A stretch of 64,000 nt of DNA from Bacillota bacterium (lineage in GTDB: Bacteria; Bacillota; Clostridia; Oscillospirales; Ruminococcaceae): assembly GCA_023460035.1 (NCBI GenBank), contig JAEWRN010000005.1:1-64000 (forward strand). The letters are read 5' to 3'. Made by a program: the position numbers and the translations under genes. Under the pieces are notes generated by a model. The model had not been told where the DNA came from. It ran no database searches and saw nothing but the letters and a program-made list of their open reading frames with translations. Below, in pieces: positions 51,245 to 60,591 of this stretch (the stretch's first letter is position 1; each line of letters begins with the position of its first letter).

Positions 51245-53518
51245 TTAAATCGAAGCCGCCAGTGCGCGGGCCGCACGGGTCGCCTCTAAAATTTTGCCGG
51301 CACTAAAGCTGTCGCCAATATTGTGCAGCTCTGGCGCGGCATGGTTTTTCTGCGCTTCAAAAAACAGGCTGTCATCAGGGCGGCCGCCCATTGCCAGCAC
51401 CACAAGGTCTGCCTTGAGCACCAGTTCTTCCTCCTCCGGCCCCATCTTTGGTGCCAGCGGGTTTTCAATGTTTTTCGGCAAAATCGGCTGCCAGGTGTTG
51501 TACGGGTCCGGCACGCCTTTCGACTTATTGCGGCTCACCTTGACCTGCTGCTCTTCAAACCCGGTCACCTTGGCACAGTTCAGCAGTGTTACTCCTGCTT
51601 TCTGCAAATAGTGGATCAGGTGCCCACGGTTTGCCGTGCAGGTGCCGTCCATCAGGTTGGGCAGCATTTCCACCACCGTGACCTTGCGGCCCTGCTCGTA
51701 ATTCAGCCAGTAAGCCGTTTCACAGCCCACCACGCCGCCGCCGATCACAACGACCTCTTGTGCCTGCCCCGCAAGGCCAATGTCGCACAGCAAATCGACT
51801 GCCTGCACGGTTTTCACCTTGTCAATGCCCGGGATGCGCGGCGACACCGCGCGGGTACCCACGGCAAACACAATGCTGTCGTACCCGCGTTTTTTCAGCT
51901 GCTCGGGGTCAGCTTCGGTATTAAAATATGTTTTCACATTGCCGGCCTTTTCGGCATCGCCGAGCAATTTTTCAAGGTAACGACGGTAGTTTTCCACCTC
52001 ATATTTGATCTTAGGCGCGCCGCCGGGCACAATTTTGCCACCCACTTTGCCGCTGCGCTCAAACAAATCCACCTTGTGGCCACGCGCGGCGGCTTCCACC
52101 GCAAATACGACACCGGCAGGCCCGGCACCCACCACCGCAATGTGCTTGGGCTTTGCCGCCGGGGCGGCATGCTCCGGCATGCTGTGCTCAAACCCGGTGC
52201 GGGGGTTCACCGCACACTGCGGGTGGCCGCCGTCTACAAATTCATTGATGCAACCCTCCTGGCAGCCAATGCAGGGGCAAATTTCATTCACTTTGCCCGC
52301 ATAGGTCTTGTTGGGCCACTCCGGGTCGGCCAACAATGGGCGGCCCAGCATCACCATGTCACACTCGCCGTCCCGCAGGGCCTGCTCGGCAATATCCGGG
52401 TAGCCCAGTTTGCCCACTGCCACTACCGGCACCGGCAGCCCGGCGTTTGACTTCACCTGATGCTCCTCAAAATACTCTTTTACCAGCTTCGACACCGCAA
52501 GGAAACACCCCGCGGGCATACCCGCGGGCGGGTGCGGCAGCCACCAGTTGTCATAGCAACCAAGGTCGACGTCAAACATGTCCACACCGGCCTTAACCAG
52601 GTTCACCATATAATCCAGCGTCTGCTGTACCGTGCGCCCGTCTTTAAACTTGTTCAGTGCCGGGATGCTCATCCCCTCTTCGCCGTAGGTTTCGTTTAGC
52701 GCAAGCGAAAGGTCGATGCGGTACATAATGGGGTAACTGTCACCGCCACGGCGGCGCAATTCCCGCACCATATCAAGGCCAAACTGCTGCCAGTCGGCAT
52801 AGTGGCCCATTTTACGGCGGTTAAACGCAGGGTTCGTCAGTTGTTCCAGCAAATAGCCCTCGTGCCCGTGCAGGTAGACACCGTCCAGCCCTGCGGCTTT
52901 GGCATCCGCGGTTGCCTGCCCGGCGTTTTTGATAATCTTTTTCAGCTTGCCATCACTCAGCCGAACACAAGGAATCTGAGGGATATAAAAATTGGGGTTA
53001 AACGACGCTGAAACCGGGAATTTGTGCTCGTTGATCAGACACTGCGGGTTGCCCACCCGGCCAAGGCCTGCGGTCAACTGCACAAAAATTTTGCTGCCGT
53101 ATGCATGTACCCCCTGCGCAAGGTCGCGCCAGCCGGAAAACACTGTGCGGCTGCGGTCGATGCGCGGGAAATACGACAGCCCGCCCAACTCGCTGACCGA
53201 AGGGTCAATGCCGTGGCTGATGGGGATGAGCCCGGTGGTGATCAACCCCACGCCCCCCTTGGCGCGGGCAAAAAAGTACTGCAGCATTTTTTCGTTCGGG
53301 CGGCCGGTCTCCTCGCACATGTCAATGTTGCCCATCGGCGCCATCACCAGCCGATTTTTCACCTTCAACCGGTTGATCTGCACCGGTGCGAACATCGCAT
53401 CATACGGGTACAGGTTTTGGGTCATGCGGGCCGTGCCGCCCGCACAGTTTTCGGCATTTTCACACACCCAGTTGCCGTAGCTGTCTACCAAAGATTGCAC
53501 AATCGCGTCTGTCTTCAT
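51245..53518 (-). CDS. 2-enoate reductase-like FMN/FAD/iron-sulfur oxidoreductase
   Basis: A 757-residue flavoenzyme of the Old Yellow Enzyme group with the full 2-enoate/2,4-dienoyl-CoA reductase layout. Residues 40-400 form the FMN-binding barrel (VKNRLVMAPMGN early, GRPLLADPEWPNK late). Cysteines in CIGCQEGC and a fourth 12 residues on (about 418-436) match the C-x2-C-x3-C-x11-C pattern of the [4Fe-4S] site. Residues 470-757 form FAD and NAD domains (VVGAGPAGVVFAVEAAARG; VIGGGVVGCETAYW). Such enzymes reduce activated double bonds with NADH in anaerobes. It heads the operon with aconitase X and is divergent from a TetR-type regulator. Confidence 0.92.
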   Translation of the reverse strand: MKTDAIVQSLVDSYGNWVCENAENCAGGTARMTQNLYPYDAMFAPVQINRLKVKNRLVMAPMGNIDMCEETGRPNEKMLQYFFARAKGGVGLITTGLIPISHGIDPSVSELGGLSYFPRIDRSRTVFSGWRDLAQGVHAYGSKIFVQLTAGLGRVGNPQCLINEHKFPVSASFNPNFYIPQIPCVRLSDGKLKKIIKNAGQATADAKAAGLDGVYLHGHEGYLLEQLTNPAFNRRKMGHYADWQQFGLDMVRELRRRGGDSYPIMYRIDLSLALNETYGEEGMSIPALNKFKDGRTVQQTLDYMVNLVKAGVDMFDVDLGCYDNWWLPHPPAGMPAGCFLAVSKLVKEYFEEHQVKSNAGLPVPVVAVGKLGYPDIAEQALRDGECDMVMLGRPLLADPEWPNKTYAGKVNEICPCIGCQEGCINEFVDGGHPQCAVNPRTGFEHSMPEHAAPAAKPKHIAVVGAGPAGVVFAVEAAARGHKVDLFERSGKVGGKIVPGGAPKIKYEVENYRRYLEKLLGDAEKAGNVKTYFNTEADPEQLKKRGYDSIVFAVGTRAVSPRIPGIDKVKTVQAVDLLCDIGLAGQAQEVVVIGGGVVGCETAYWLNYEQGRKVTVVEMLPNLMDGTCTANRGHLIHYLQKAGVTLLNCAKVTGFEEQQVKVSRNKSKGVPDPYNTWQPILPKNIENPLAPKMGPEEEELVLKADLVVLAMGGRPDDSLFFEAQKNHAAPELHNIGDSFSAGKILEATRAARALAASI

Positions 53519-53575
53519 CCTCCAGCCTCACTTTCATATTGTCGGGTAACAAAAACCGAACCTTGTTCTGTTTTT

Positions 53576-53604
53576 ACTTTAGCATTTCGTTAATTTTATG
53601 TCAA
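53576..53604 (-). promoter_or_regulatory. Promoter of the enoate reductase-aconitase X operon
   Basis: On the minus strand a perfect TTGACA (53599-53604), a 17-base spacer and TAAAGT (53576-53581) give a start of transcription about 50 bases before the first codon. Confidence 0.7.
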
Positions 53605-53652
53605 TAATTTTGTACTAAACTATTTTTAAAATTAGAATATTTTTAATCAAAG

Positions 53653-53681
53653 TGTACAAGCAGTCAGTTTTATAGTATAAT
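53653..53681 (+). promoter_or_regulatory. Promoter of the TetR-type regulator
   Basis: TGTACA (53653-53658), 17 bases and a perfect TATAAT (53676-53681). GTACAA at 53654-53659 mirrors TTGTAC at 53610-53615 between the two divergent promoters and could be part of an operator. Confidence 0.65.
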
Positions 53682-53721
53682 ACAGCTGCGCAAAAATACT
53701 TTTTGTATCATGGGGGCAAAG

Positions 53722-54303
53722 ATGCAGACACAAAAAAAACGCTCTGCCAAAACGGCAGCGCGTATTTTAGAGACAGCAAAACAGTTGACCGTTCAAAATG
53801 GGTGGCGTAACACAACCGTGCGGGATATCTGCAGCGCCTGCGGGATATCTGTGGGGGCATTTTACCACCATTTTTCTTCAAAGCAAGAGCTGATGAACCA
53901 GGCCTTTTTGCTGTTTGATGAAACCCTTGCCGCAGAACTGCCCCTGGCAGAAGGCCCGCCGGTAGAAATGCTGCGCCGCATTTTACTGACACAGACATCG
54001 TTTGTCGCGCGCGAGGCCGGGCCGGCCACTACCGAGTACTATTGCAACATTTTAATGGACGAACAAAAGGCCGCGGCAAACCCGCAGCGGCTGTATTACC
54101 AGCGCGTGCTGCACTACACCACACTGGCACACAAGCAGGGTAGTTTAAATGAAAACTTCACCCCGCAGCAGGCAGCCGAGCTACTGATCAAGTTTGTGCG
54201 CGGCAGCTTAATAGACTGGTGCCTGCACAACTGCGATTACGATGTCACCGCCCGCACCAAGCAAGAACTAAATTTGCTGCTGGGGGGGCTTTGCAAGAGA
54301 TAA
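53722..54303 (+). CDS. TetR-family transcriptional regulator
   Basis: A 193-residue repressor. The helix-turn-helix lies at about residues 10-55 (AARILETAKQL, TTVRDICSACGISVGAFYHHF); the rest is the helical ligand-binding domain. The ATG at 53722 has a GGGGG stretch 6 bases upstream and is preferred to the ATG at 53710, which lacks any site. Divergent placement opposite the enoate reductase operon makes that operon the most likely target, with its substrate as the inducer (inference). Confidence 0.9.
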   Translation: MQTQKKRSAKTAARILETAKQLTVQNGWRNTTVRDICSACGISVGAFYHHFSSKQELMNQAFLLFDETLAAELPLAEGPPVEMLRRILLTQTSFVAREAGPATTEYYCNILMDEQKAAANPQRLYYQRVLHYTTLAHKQGSLNENFTPQQAAELLIKFVRGSLIDWCLHNCDYDVTARTKQELNLLLGGLCKR

Positions 54304-54308
54304 AAAAT

Positions 54309-54340
54309 AGAGGGATAAGAGCTATAACTCTTATCCCTCT
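54309..54340. terminator. Bidirectional terminator between the TetR gene and the polysaccharide cluster
   Basis: A perfect 13-bp stem (54309-54321 with 54328-54340) with a 6-base loop; on the minus strand it is followed by six T residues, so it mainly ends the polysaccharide transcripts. Confidence 0.9.
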
Positions 54341-54360
54341 TAACTTTAAACACCATTTTC

Positions 54361-54711
54361 TCATTTTTTACCAGTTTGATTTTCTTCTTGGTCTTTAAGC
54401 GCAATGTACTGAACCAATTCAGTTACCTGTTGGTTTAATTTCGAAAGCTTCAATGTTGTAGTAAACAGCTTAATTATCAGTAAGAAAATAATAATTAAAT
54501 AAACAAGGTTAACCGGAGATTTGACATGTAATGCAGCAGCAACCCATTCAATAGTTCCTGGGAAAAAGCTAAAAAACACAAGTGCGCCGCTAAAAAGCGC
54601 CCAATAAATTGCATAGTCAATTTGCATTTGGTTTTTGCGGATATGCCGAATAAAATACAACATTGTAAAAAGGGCCCCTATCAGTAAAGTGATTCTTATT
54701 TCAATCGACAT
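54361..54711 (-). CDS. DUF2304 small membrane protein
   Basis: A 116-residue protein with three or four hydrophobic helices followed by a short amphipathic helix (LSKLNQQVTELVQYIALK). DUF2304 proteins commonly accompany polyprenyl-phosphate glycosyltransferases, as here, where the gene overlaps one by 11 bases. The start at 54711 has a GGGAGGG site 8 bases upstream; the frame extends to 54777. The function is unknown; a helper of the membrane glycosyltransferase is likely from context. Confidence 0.85.
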   Translation of the reverse strand: MSIEIRITLLIGALFTMLYFIRHIRKNQMQIDYAIYWALFSGALVFFSFFPGTIEWVAAALHVKSPVNLVYLIIIFLLIIKLFTTTLKLSKLNQQVTELVQYIALKDQEENQTGKK

Positions 54712-55420
54712 TTTCAGGCCCTCCCTCGTCAAAACGCTTTCCACCTCTAAACCACTGCATCGCCAAAACAGAAACACCCATGCGTAGCATGTACCCGATA
54801 CTACGTGTCAAATTCAAATAACTTTCTCCCGCCAGTCTCTCTCTCATTTCTATCTGCACTTCAGCAACACGGGCGCCACGTTTCATTAAATAACTAATCG
54901 TATCAGGTTCTGGTGCGTGGTTAATTTGAACCGCAAATTCATGTATCATACGTTTATTATACATACGCATCCCGCTGGTTGTATCTCGCAGCCCTTTACC
55001 GGTGGTTAGCTTTATTGCCACCCCAATCAACACACTGCCCATCATCCGCAAAGACAATGGCTTTTTCTTTTCTACAAACCTGCTCCCTATAACAATGTCA
55101 TATCCTTCAAGTAATTTGTGTTGTAAACTTGCTATATATTCTGGCCTGTGTTGACCGTCTGCATCAAATTGCACCGCTGCATCATAATCATACTTTAGCG
55201 CATATTTCATGCCTGCCTGCACCGCACCTGCAAGGCCTAGATTCACGGGCAAATCTATCAGGCAAAATCCATGCTCTTTGCAAAGCTTTGCGGTATTGTC
55301 TCGGCTACCGTCATTGACCACAACATAATCATATTGCGGGTAGTTTTGCACCAAATCATCTACGACAGGTACAATCGTTTCTTCTTCATTGTAAGCAGGG
55401 ATTATAACCAGGGTTTTCAT
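54701..55420 (-). CDS. Family 2 glycosyltransferase, polyprenyl-phosphate type
   Basis: A 239-residue GT-A enzyme of the dolichyl/undecaprenyl-phosphate sugar transferase type. VIIPAYNEEETI marks the N-terminus, VVNDGSRDNT the nucleotide-binding loop, and QFDADGQH (about residue 85) the metal-binding DxD motif. No long C-terminal membrane region is present, so it may work with the adjacent DUF2304 protein. It lies 14 bases after the next glycosyltransferase gene, all on one strand. It likely loads a sugar onto a lipid carrier for surface polymer decoration. Confidence 0.9.
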   Translation of the reverse strand: MKTLVIIPAYNEEETIVPVVDDLVQNYPQYDYVVVNDGSRDNTAKLCKEHGFCLIDLPVNLGLAGAVQAGMKYALKYDYDAAVQFDADGQHRPEYIASLQHKLLEGYDIVIGSRFVEKKKPLSLRMMGSVLIGVAIKLTTGKGLRDTTSGMRMYNKRMIHEFAVQINHAPEPDTISYLMKRGARVAEVQIEMRERLAGESYLNLTRSIGYMLRMGVSVLAMQWFRGGKRFDEGGPENVD

Positions 55421-55434
55421 CGCACACCACTCTT

Positions 55435-56463
55435 TTAAAATTTAATATCCATATGAAATAAATGGGTAAGCACCCTGTATGACCAAAGTACCACGCCAAA
55501 TAAATGCAAGCGATAGGCTACAAAACAACCCCATATCCCGACTTTTTTAACCCCGCCTTTGCATACTGTTAGAAATCCAAAAAAGCGGTTTCCTGCAAAC
55601 CAATTATAATTTTGTTTAAAATATCTGGCAGTCCAGCGAATATGCTCTTTCAGATTAATATTGGGGTTATCAGCCGCACGTAATGCCATTGAAAGCCCAA
55701 TATGCACAAACGCAATCATTTCCACAGTGTCTTTATAAATCCCGTTAGGCATTTTTCTATGGCAGCTTTTTATCTCTTCTGCAAAACAGTAAATAGTTTG
55801 TTGTTCTGTATTTGAAATAATCGATTCTGGCCTTACACGGTAGTGGATAAGGGTTTCATTTACAAACGCAATCCTTTTTGCTTGTAAATAACGCGTAAAT
55901 TGTAATACAACCTCTTCTCCAACTTTGAATGATGGAAAACGCGCTTGCCCAAACAGTTCTTTTTTCCACAACTTATTCCACGGAGAAGTATTGATGAATG
56001 CCAATATATCACTTTGCGGAGGCATTTCCAGCACAGGCATAAAGCCTTTCATTTCAGTACATAATATTTGCCCAGTTTCAGCTTCTACACGGTCATATGC
56101 ACAAATTGCAACTTCTGCGTTATTTGTTTTGGCTGCCATGTAAAGCTTTTCTAGCAGCTGCGGTTCAACACTGTCATCCCCATCTTGGAAAATTAAATAT
56201 TCCCCACTAATTAGCCCACTGTCTAATGCCGCATTTCGCGTGAGAGATGGTGCCCCAAGGTTTTGAGGTAAATAAAGAACTTTTATTTGTTCACCTTTTT
56301 TTTGACGCCACTGATCTATAATCTCTCTGCTACAATCAGTGGAAAAGTCGTCGACTACAACCACTTCAAAATCTTGAAAGGTTTGTGCAAAAAGCTCGCT
56401 AAAAAAAGCATCCAAATACTTTTGCAAATTATGGACAGTCAATATGACGGTAATCGTTGGCAT
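55435..56463 (-). CDS. Family 2 glycosyltransferase
   Basis: A 342-residue GT-A glycosyltransferase of the capsule/teichoic-acid type (TVILTVHNLQKYLDAF at the start; VVVDDFSTDCSREI; FQDGDDSVEP with the DxD-like motif near residue 94). The C-terminal third has a hydrophobic stretch that may attach to the membrane. Its first 35 bases overlap the end of the flippase gene. It probably adds one sugar to the repeat unit; donor and acceptor are unknown. Confidence 0.88.
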   Translation of the reverse strand: MPTITVILTVHNLQKYLDAFFSELFAQTFQDFEVVVVDDFSTDCSREIIDQWRQKKGEQIKVLYLPQNLGAPSLTRNAALDSGLISGEYLIFQDGDDSVEPQLLEKLYMAAKTNNAEVAICAYDRVEAETGQILCTEMKGFMPVLEMPPQSDILAFINTSPWNKLWKKELFGQARFPSFKVGEEVVLQFTRYLQAKRIAFVNETLIHYRVRPESIISNTEQQTIYCFAEEIKSCHRKMPNGIYKDTVEMIAFVHIGLSMALRAADNPNINLKEHIRWTARYFKQNYNWFAGNRFFGFLTVCKGGVKKVGIWGCFVAYRLHLFGVVLWSYRVLTHLFHMDIKF

Positions 56464-57745
56464 CAGCAGAATCCTTTCTTATAAAAACAGCCAATAAATA
56501 TACATAACTGGCCAATATAAGCAAATGCACCAAAAGGAACGAAAGTGCCCCCCCCCACAGGCCCAAATGCGCTACACACAACCACGTTAGTATGACAGCC
56601 GCTACCGCACCACCAATATAAATGGAAAGGATTTGTTTTTGTTTTCGCAAAATGACTAAGATATAATAAAAAAGCTGACAAATGGCATAAACACCACCCG
56701 CAACAACGACCCATGTTAAAACGTACTTATATGCTGAAATGTCTTTATTGTAAACTAAACCAAGCACTTGTGTACCCATAAAATATGCCGCAATTGCACA
56801 AAAAACTGTAAACGCCACCGTTAGAATCGACTGTTTTATAATCACTTTGCCGAATGCTTTATATTGTTTTTGAAAAATAAGTTTTGCATATTGGTTTAGT
56901 AATGGTTTAAATAGAAATTGCGTACACAAGTTAATGACTTGTACCGGCATAAAAATCATATTGTAATAGCCTTGCGCCGTATCATCCATTAAAAATTCTA
57001 TGCCATATTTAGATGCATTAATAATTGATGTCATTAAAAACATACTAAAAAACAAAGGTAGGCATTCTACCAAAAGCTCTTTTACGTTTTCCGTTAAAGC
57101 AGTATGGTGTTTAACGGGAGATATAAACCGGGGAACCACTTTAATTGCATAATAAAGGGTAATAAACAAATTCCCCAGTATCTGCACCGTAATCGCAAAG
57201 AGAATATTTCTTGTGTATACCAATACGGCAGAAAAACTTATCAGTGGCCACAACGTACGATGAAAAAGCGCCGACCCCGAAAGATCAAGTCGATTTTTTT
57301 GAAAAAACAAACTTTGGAATAATTCTCCGATTGCATTTAGCATCATTAAAACTGTCAATAAAACAGTATATTGTGCTTTTTTCCCTTCAAACCCAAGTAC
57401 CCAAATTGACAAAACACATCCCGCCGCCATTAAAAGACAAGTAACTACTTTTGCCCTCGCGTACTCTAAAAAGCTGTGCTTTTCTTGGTAGTCGGTCATC
57501 TGGTAGGTATTCATACCAAATAAGCCCACCATATACAGAATTTGCGCCGTTGTAAGGGCAATACCAAAATAGCCCGTCTGTTGTACAGTACTTACTCTAC
57601 TTACCAAAGCCAACATGACAAAGGTATTGGCCGCATACATTCCACTACCTAGTGTATTCCATATTGCACCTTTTACTTGGTAATTACCTGTTTTACCTTT
57701 TGGCATATTGAGTAAAAGCTCCATTCTGTCAATTTTTAACAACAT
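56429..57745 (-). CDS. Wzx-like polysaccharide flippase with a G9 tract
   Basis: A 438-residue membrane protein with about twelve to fourteen helices of the polysaccharide transporter (MVF/MOP) type that moves lipid-linked repeat units across the membrane. The start at 57745 has an AAAGG site 5 bases away. Near the C-terminus the coding strand has nine G in a row (complement of 56548-56556, encoding WGGA). Loss or gain of one G would replace roughly the last 40 residues, so slipped-strand phase variation is possible. The end overlaps the next glycosyltransferase gene. Confidence 0.87.
   Translation of the reverse strand: MLLKIDRMELLLNMPKGKTGNYQVKGAIWNTLGSGMYAANTFVMLALVSRVSTVQQTGYFGIALTTAQILYMVGLFGMNTYQMTDYQEKHSFLEYARAKVVTCLLMAAGCVLSIWVLGFEGKKAQYTVLLTVLMMLNAIGELFQSLFFQKNRLDLSGSALFHRTLWPLISFSAVLVYTRNILFAITVQILGNLFITLYYAIKVVPRFISPVKHHTALTENVKELLVECLPLFFSMFLMTSIINASKYGIEFLMDDTAQGYYNMIFMPVQVINLCTQFLFKPLLNQYAKLIFQKQYKAFGKVIIKQSILTVAFTVFCAIAAYFMGTQVLGLVYNKDISAYKYVLTWVVVAGGVYAICQLFYYILVILRKQKQILSIYIGGAVAAVILTWLCVAHLGLWGGALSFLLVHLLILASYVYLLAVFIRKDSADANDYRHIDCP
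56548..56556 (-). repeat. Homopolymeric G9 tract inside the flippase gene
   Basis: Nine consecutive C on the plus strand (G in the coding sense) occur in an otherwise AT-rich gene. Tracts of this length can slip during replication. A one-base change moves reading into a frame that stays open until 56463. Confidence 0.7.
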
Positions 57746-57842
57746 AACAGCCTTTAGGACCGCATTGCATTCATATGCCTGATTGCATTCGCCCGTTTTA
57801 CTATATAATTCTATCTAAATTCACACTAAAGATGGTTTCACA

Positions 57843-58988
57843 CTAATTTAAAAAGTTTGCTGTTAGTTGTTTTGAAGTCTCTATTTTTTTATTGAATTCT
57901 ACCATCTTTTCTTCCAAAATCGCTTCAATTTTATCGCGATTACTAAGCACTTGCTTCACATATTCACAGACTGTTTCTGGTCTCACCTCGCTTAAATCCA
58001 ATCCGTATTTTTCCATTCCCAAATATTGCAAAAGTTGGTGAACTTTCTCATCATAAATCAGCGCTAGAAAGGGTACTTTCTGACGTGCCGCAAAAATAAT
58101 TGAATGCATTCTTTCGCCTAATAAAAATGATGAATTTTCGATTATTTCCGCCATCTGCATACAATTCCAATCCGAAGGGACAATCCGAAAATCTACGTCG
58201 TTGAGATACTCTTTTAACTGCATACCAATCTGCACATCATGCACAACAGTAGGTACGAACACTGCTGGCTGCTTAATTACTTTAACCGCAGCTCTAATTG
58301 ATTCCGCTAATTCACGTATTCGAGCAGAAAAATCCATTTCATTACGATGCCAAAAATTCGTTGACTCAAACCATTGAGAGGCTGTAATACAAAAATAGCT
58401 ATGCTCTTGCAGATTCAGCTCCCTTAATGTTTTTTGTTTGCACTGATTTTTTTGGGTTATCGCAAAAGCTGCGTCGGCTGTTAAAACTACATTCTCTAAA
58501 CCAATTTTTTTACATAAATTATAGCCACGCATGTCCCTTACAAATAATCCATCTGCGTGTTTTAGAAAAAGCCTGCTTAGCCTTTGACCCATGGAGGTAG
58601 TTAATGGTCCAACCCCCATAGAAAAATAGCAAACTTTCTTCCGGAATATCTTTGCCCATAATTGCCAAAAAAACAAAAACGGCAGATTATATACAGTCAA
58701 ATCGTGGATTAAACTCCCCCCTCCAAACATCAACATATCTGTTTTATATATTGCTTTCAATATTCCAAACGAATCTTTTATCATACTTCCTAAAACAGGT
58801 AAAGATATCCCCTCATTCAACCTACATGGCACAATTTCAACCGGTAAGTAACCTGAAACATCTTCATATGTACCGCACGTAGCATAAATTTTTGAATTGG
58901 AAAACTGTTCACAAATACTCTGCAAAATTGCATCATCACCGCGATTTCCGCACCCATACGAGCCAATTGCAAATATACTTTTACTCAC
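57843..58988 (-). CDS. Polysaccharide pyruvyl transferase family protein
   Basis: A 381-residue protein of PF04230 (CsaB/WcaK-like). The start SIFAIGSYGCGNRGDDAIL contains the typical GxGNxGD segment; MLMFGGGSLIHD near residue 85 and LLGERMHSIIFAARQKVPF near residue 300 are the other signature parts. Family members add pyruvate ketals to surface sugars, or act as related transferases. It lies between the flippase and a radical SAM gene in the same direction. The acceptor is unknown. Confidence 0.88.
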   Translation of the reverse strand: MSKSIFAIGSYGCGNRGDDAILQSICEQFSNSKIYATCGTYEDVSGYLPVEIVPCRLNEGISLPVLGSMIKDSFGILKAIYKTDMLMFGGGSLIHDLTVYNLPFLFFWQLWAKIFRKKVCYFSMGVGPLTTSMGQRLSRLFLKHADGLFVRDMRGYNLCKKIGLENVVLTADAAFAITQKNQCKQKTLRELNLQEHSYFCITASQWFESTNFWHRNEMDFSARIRELAESIRAAVKVIKQPAVFVPTVVHDVQIGMQLKEYLNDVDFRIVPSDWNCMQMAEIIENSSFLLGERMHSIIFAARQKVPFLALIYDEKVHQLLQYLGMEKYGLDLSEVRPETVCEYVKQVLSNRDKIEAILEEKMVEFNKKIETSKQLTANFLN

Positions 58989-59148
58989 TTACTTAAATCC
59001 TCCGGTACAATCTTCAATAAATCGCTTCAAGTTGCCTTGCTATAATATCTTTTTACCGTAATAGGTTTTCACATAAAAATTTGCCAGCTTGCTTACCTAG
59101 AATTTCGTAATTTCATACGAAAACAAAGTAGAGAATTAGTCGTCTTAA

Positions 59149-60591
59149 TTATTTCCCTGCTTTTTTAATACGGAACCAAATATAAGTAGTTCCACCTTTC
59201 ATTACGCGTTTAAACTCAGACCATGTGAGGTTTGCCAAAAATGTTTTAAAAATATACGTAAACGAAAAATAGTAGCGACTCATTAAGTTATCGCGCAATT
59301 TTTCAATTTGCTTATGGTCTGCATAGGGGTAGTCTACAAGGCAATCCAGATAACCATCTTGATTCAGCCACTTTGAATAATCCTCTGTGCGCAAATAACC
59401 CTCTTGTTTGACCCACTCGTAAAATGCTGTGCCAGGGAAAGGCACTGCTTGTTGAAAAAACACTTCGTTTGCATACACTTTTTTTGCAAATTGGAAAGTC
59501 TCTTCAATCGTTTCAAGGTTATCGCCTTTTAGGCCTATCATAAAGCAACCAAAAACCTTGATTTTCAACTTTTTCGTATTTTTTGCAAATGCCAGCGAAT
59601 CTTCCAGTTTGATGCCTTTGCGAGTTTCGTTTAATACCTGTTGATTACCAGACTCGTAACCAACAACAAGCAGCCGGCAACCGGCCTCTTTCATTTTAGC
59701 CATTACTTCATAAGGCAAATCCGCGCGGGTATTGCAAGACCAAACCAATTTAAGGCCGCGCGCTAAAACTTCGTTGCATACTTCAATAACACGTTTCTTG
59801 TCTGCTGTAAACGTGTCATCCTCAATGAATATTTCTCGGATATAAGGCATTTTTGTATGGATATATTCCAGCTCGTCCACAAAATTTTTCACACTGCGGC
59901 GCCGGAATACTCGACCACTCATTGATTCTGGATAAGAGCAGAAATTACAGTGAAAAGGGCAACCGCGCGCGCTGAATACCTGAATCATAGGCTTTTGCGC
60001 AAATGCATAGCAATAATCTGAGGGGTTCAAAAACTTTTCGTAAACTTTTGAAACGAACGGCAACTCGTCTAAATCATGTAGCCATACACGGTCTGGCTGA
60101 ACTATAATATCGCCTTCCGCATTTCTGTAAGTGATGCCCTGCACATCTTGCAAAGCATCGCCCGCCTGCATGATTTCAGAAATGGTAAAATCATATTCTT
60201 GCCGAACAACGATATCAATCTGCGGGCATTCTTGCATTACCTGCTTGCTGAGTACAGTTGCATGGGTGCCCCCAATAATTATTTTTACTGTTGGGCAAGC
60301 CTGTTTTATTGTGCGTATAACTTCAAAATCATGTTCGCATGTTGAGGTTGTTATTTCCCCCATTACGTAATCAGGTGCACTGTTTTTTACCAACTCTACA
60401 GTCTGCTGTGGGCTCATTTTGCGTGTAATGCAATCTACCAGCTCTACCTCATAACCCTTTTGCATACAAACACCCGCCGCATAGCAAAGCCAATACGGGT
60501 AATACATCGTGCCGCTTTTGGTTTTTTCTGGCCAGCGGCTTGCGCGGCTGATAGCAAACTTATAAGGCAAATTTAAAAAAAGTATTTTCAT
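59149..60591 (-). CDS. B12-binding-type radical SAM protein
   Basis: A 480-residue enzyme with an N-terminal cobalamin-binding-like domain (1-150; YLCYAAGV-type start reads YWLCYAAGVCMQKG, later GGTHATVL) and a radical SAM domain with CPFHCNFC (Cys211, Cys215, Cys218) in ARGCPFHCNFCSYP. The C-terminal 110 residues are of unknown type. Such enzymes methylate or rearrange unactivated carbons. An AGAGAGGT site precedes the ATG. Its place inside a surface polysaccharide cluster hints that it modifies a sugar or lipid part of the polymer, but this is inference. Confidence 0.85.
   Translation of the reverse strand: MKILFLNLPYKFAISRASRWPEKTKSGTMYYPYWLCYAAGVCMQKGYEVELVDCITRKMSPQQTVELVKNSAPDYVMGEITTSTCEHDFEVIRTIKQACPTVKIIIGGTHATVLSKQVMQECPQIDIVVRQEYDFTISEIMQAGDALQDVQGITYRNAEGDIIVQPDRVWLHDLDELPFVSKVYEKFLNPSDYCYAFAQKPMIQVFSARGCPFHCNFCSYPESMSGRVFRRRSVKNFVDELEYIHTKMPYIREIFIEDDTFTADKKRVIEVCNEVLARGLKLVWSCNTRADLPYEVMAKMKEAGCRLLVVGYESGNQQVLNETRKGIKLEDSLAFAKNTKKLKIKVFGCFMIGLKGDNLETIEETFQFAKKVYANEVFFQQAVPFPGTAFYEWVKQEGYLRTEDYSKWLNQDGYLDCLVDYPYADHKQIEKLRDNLMSRYYFSFTYIFKTFLANLTWSEFKRVMKGGTTYIWFRIKKAGK

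Noticed and set aside
50146..52450. Two long plus-strand frames (386 and 375 codons) opposite the aconitase X and enoate reductase genes
   Set aside because: Both are mirror frames of well-supported enzymes and show no motif, start site or plausible product.
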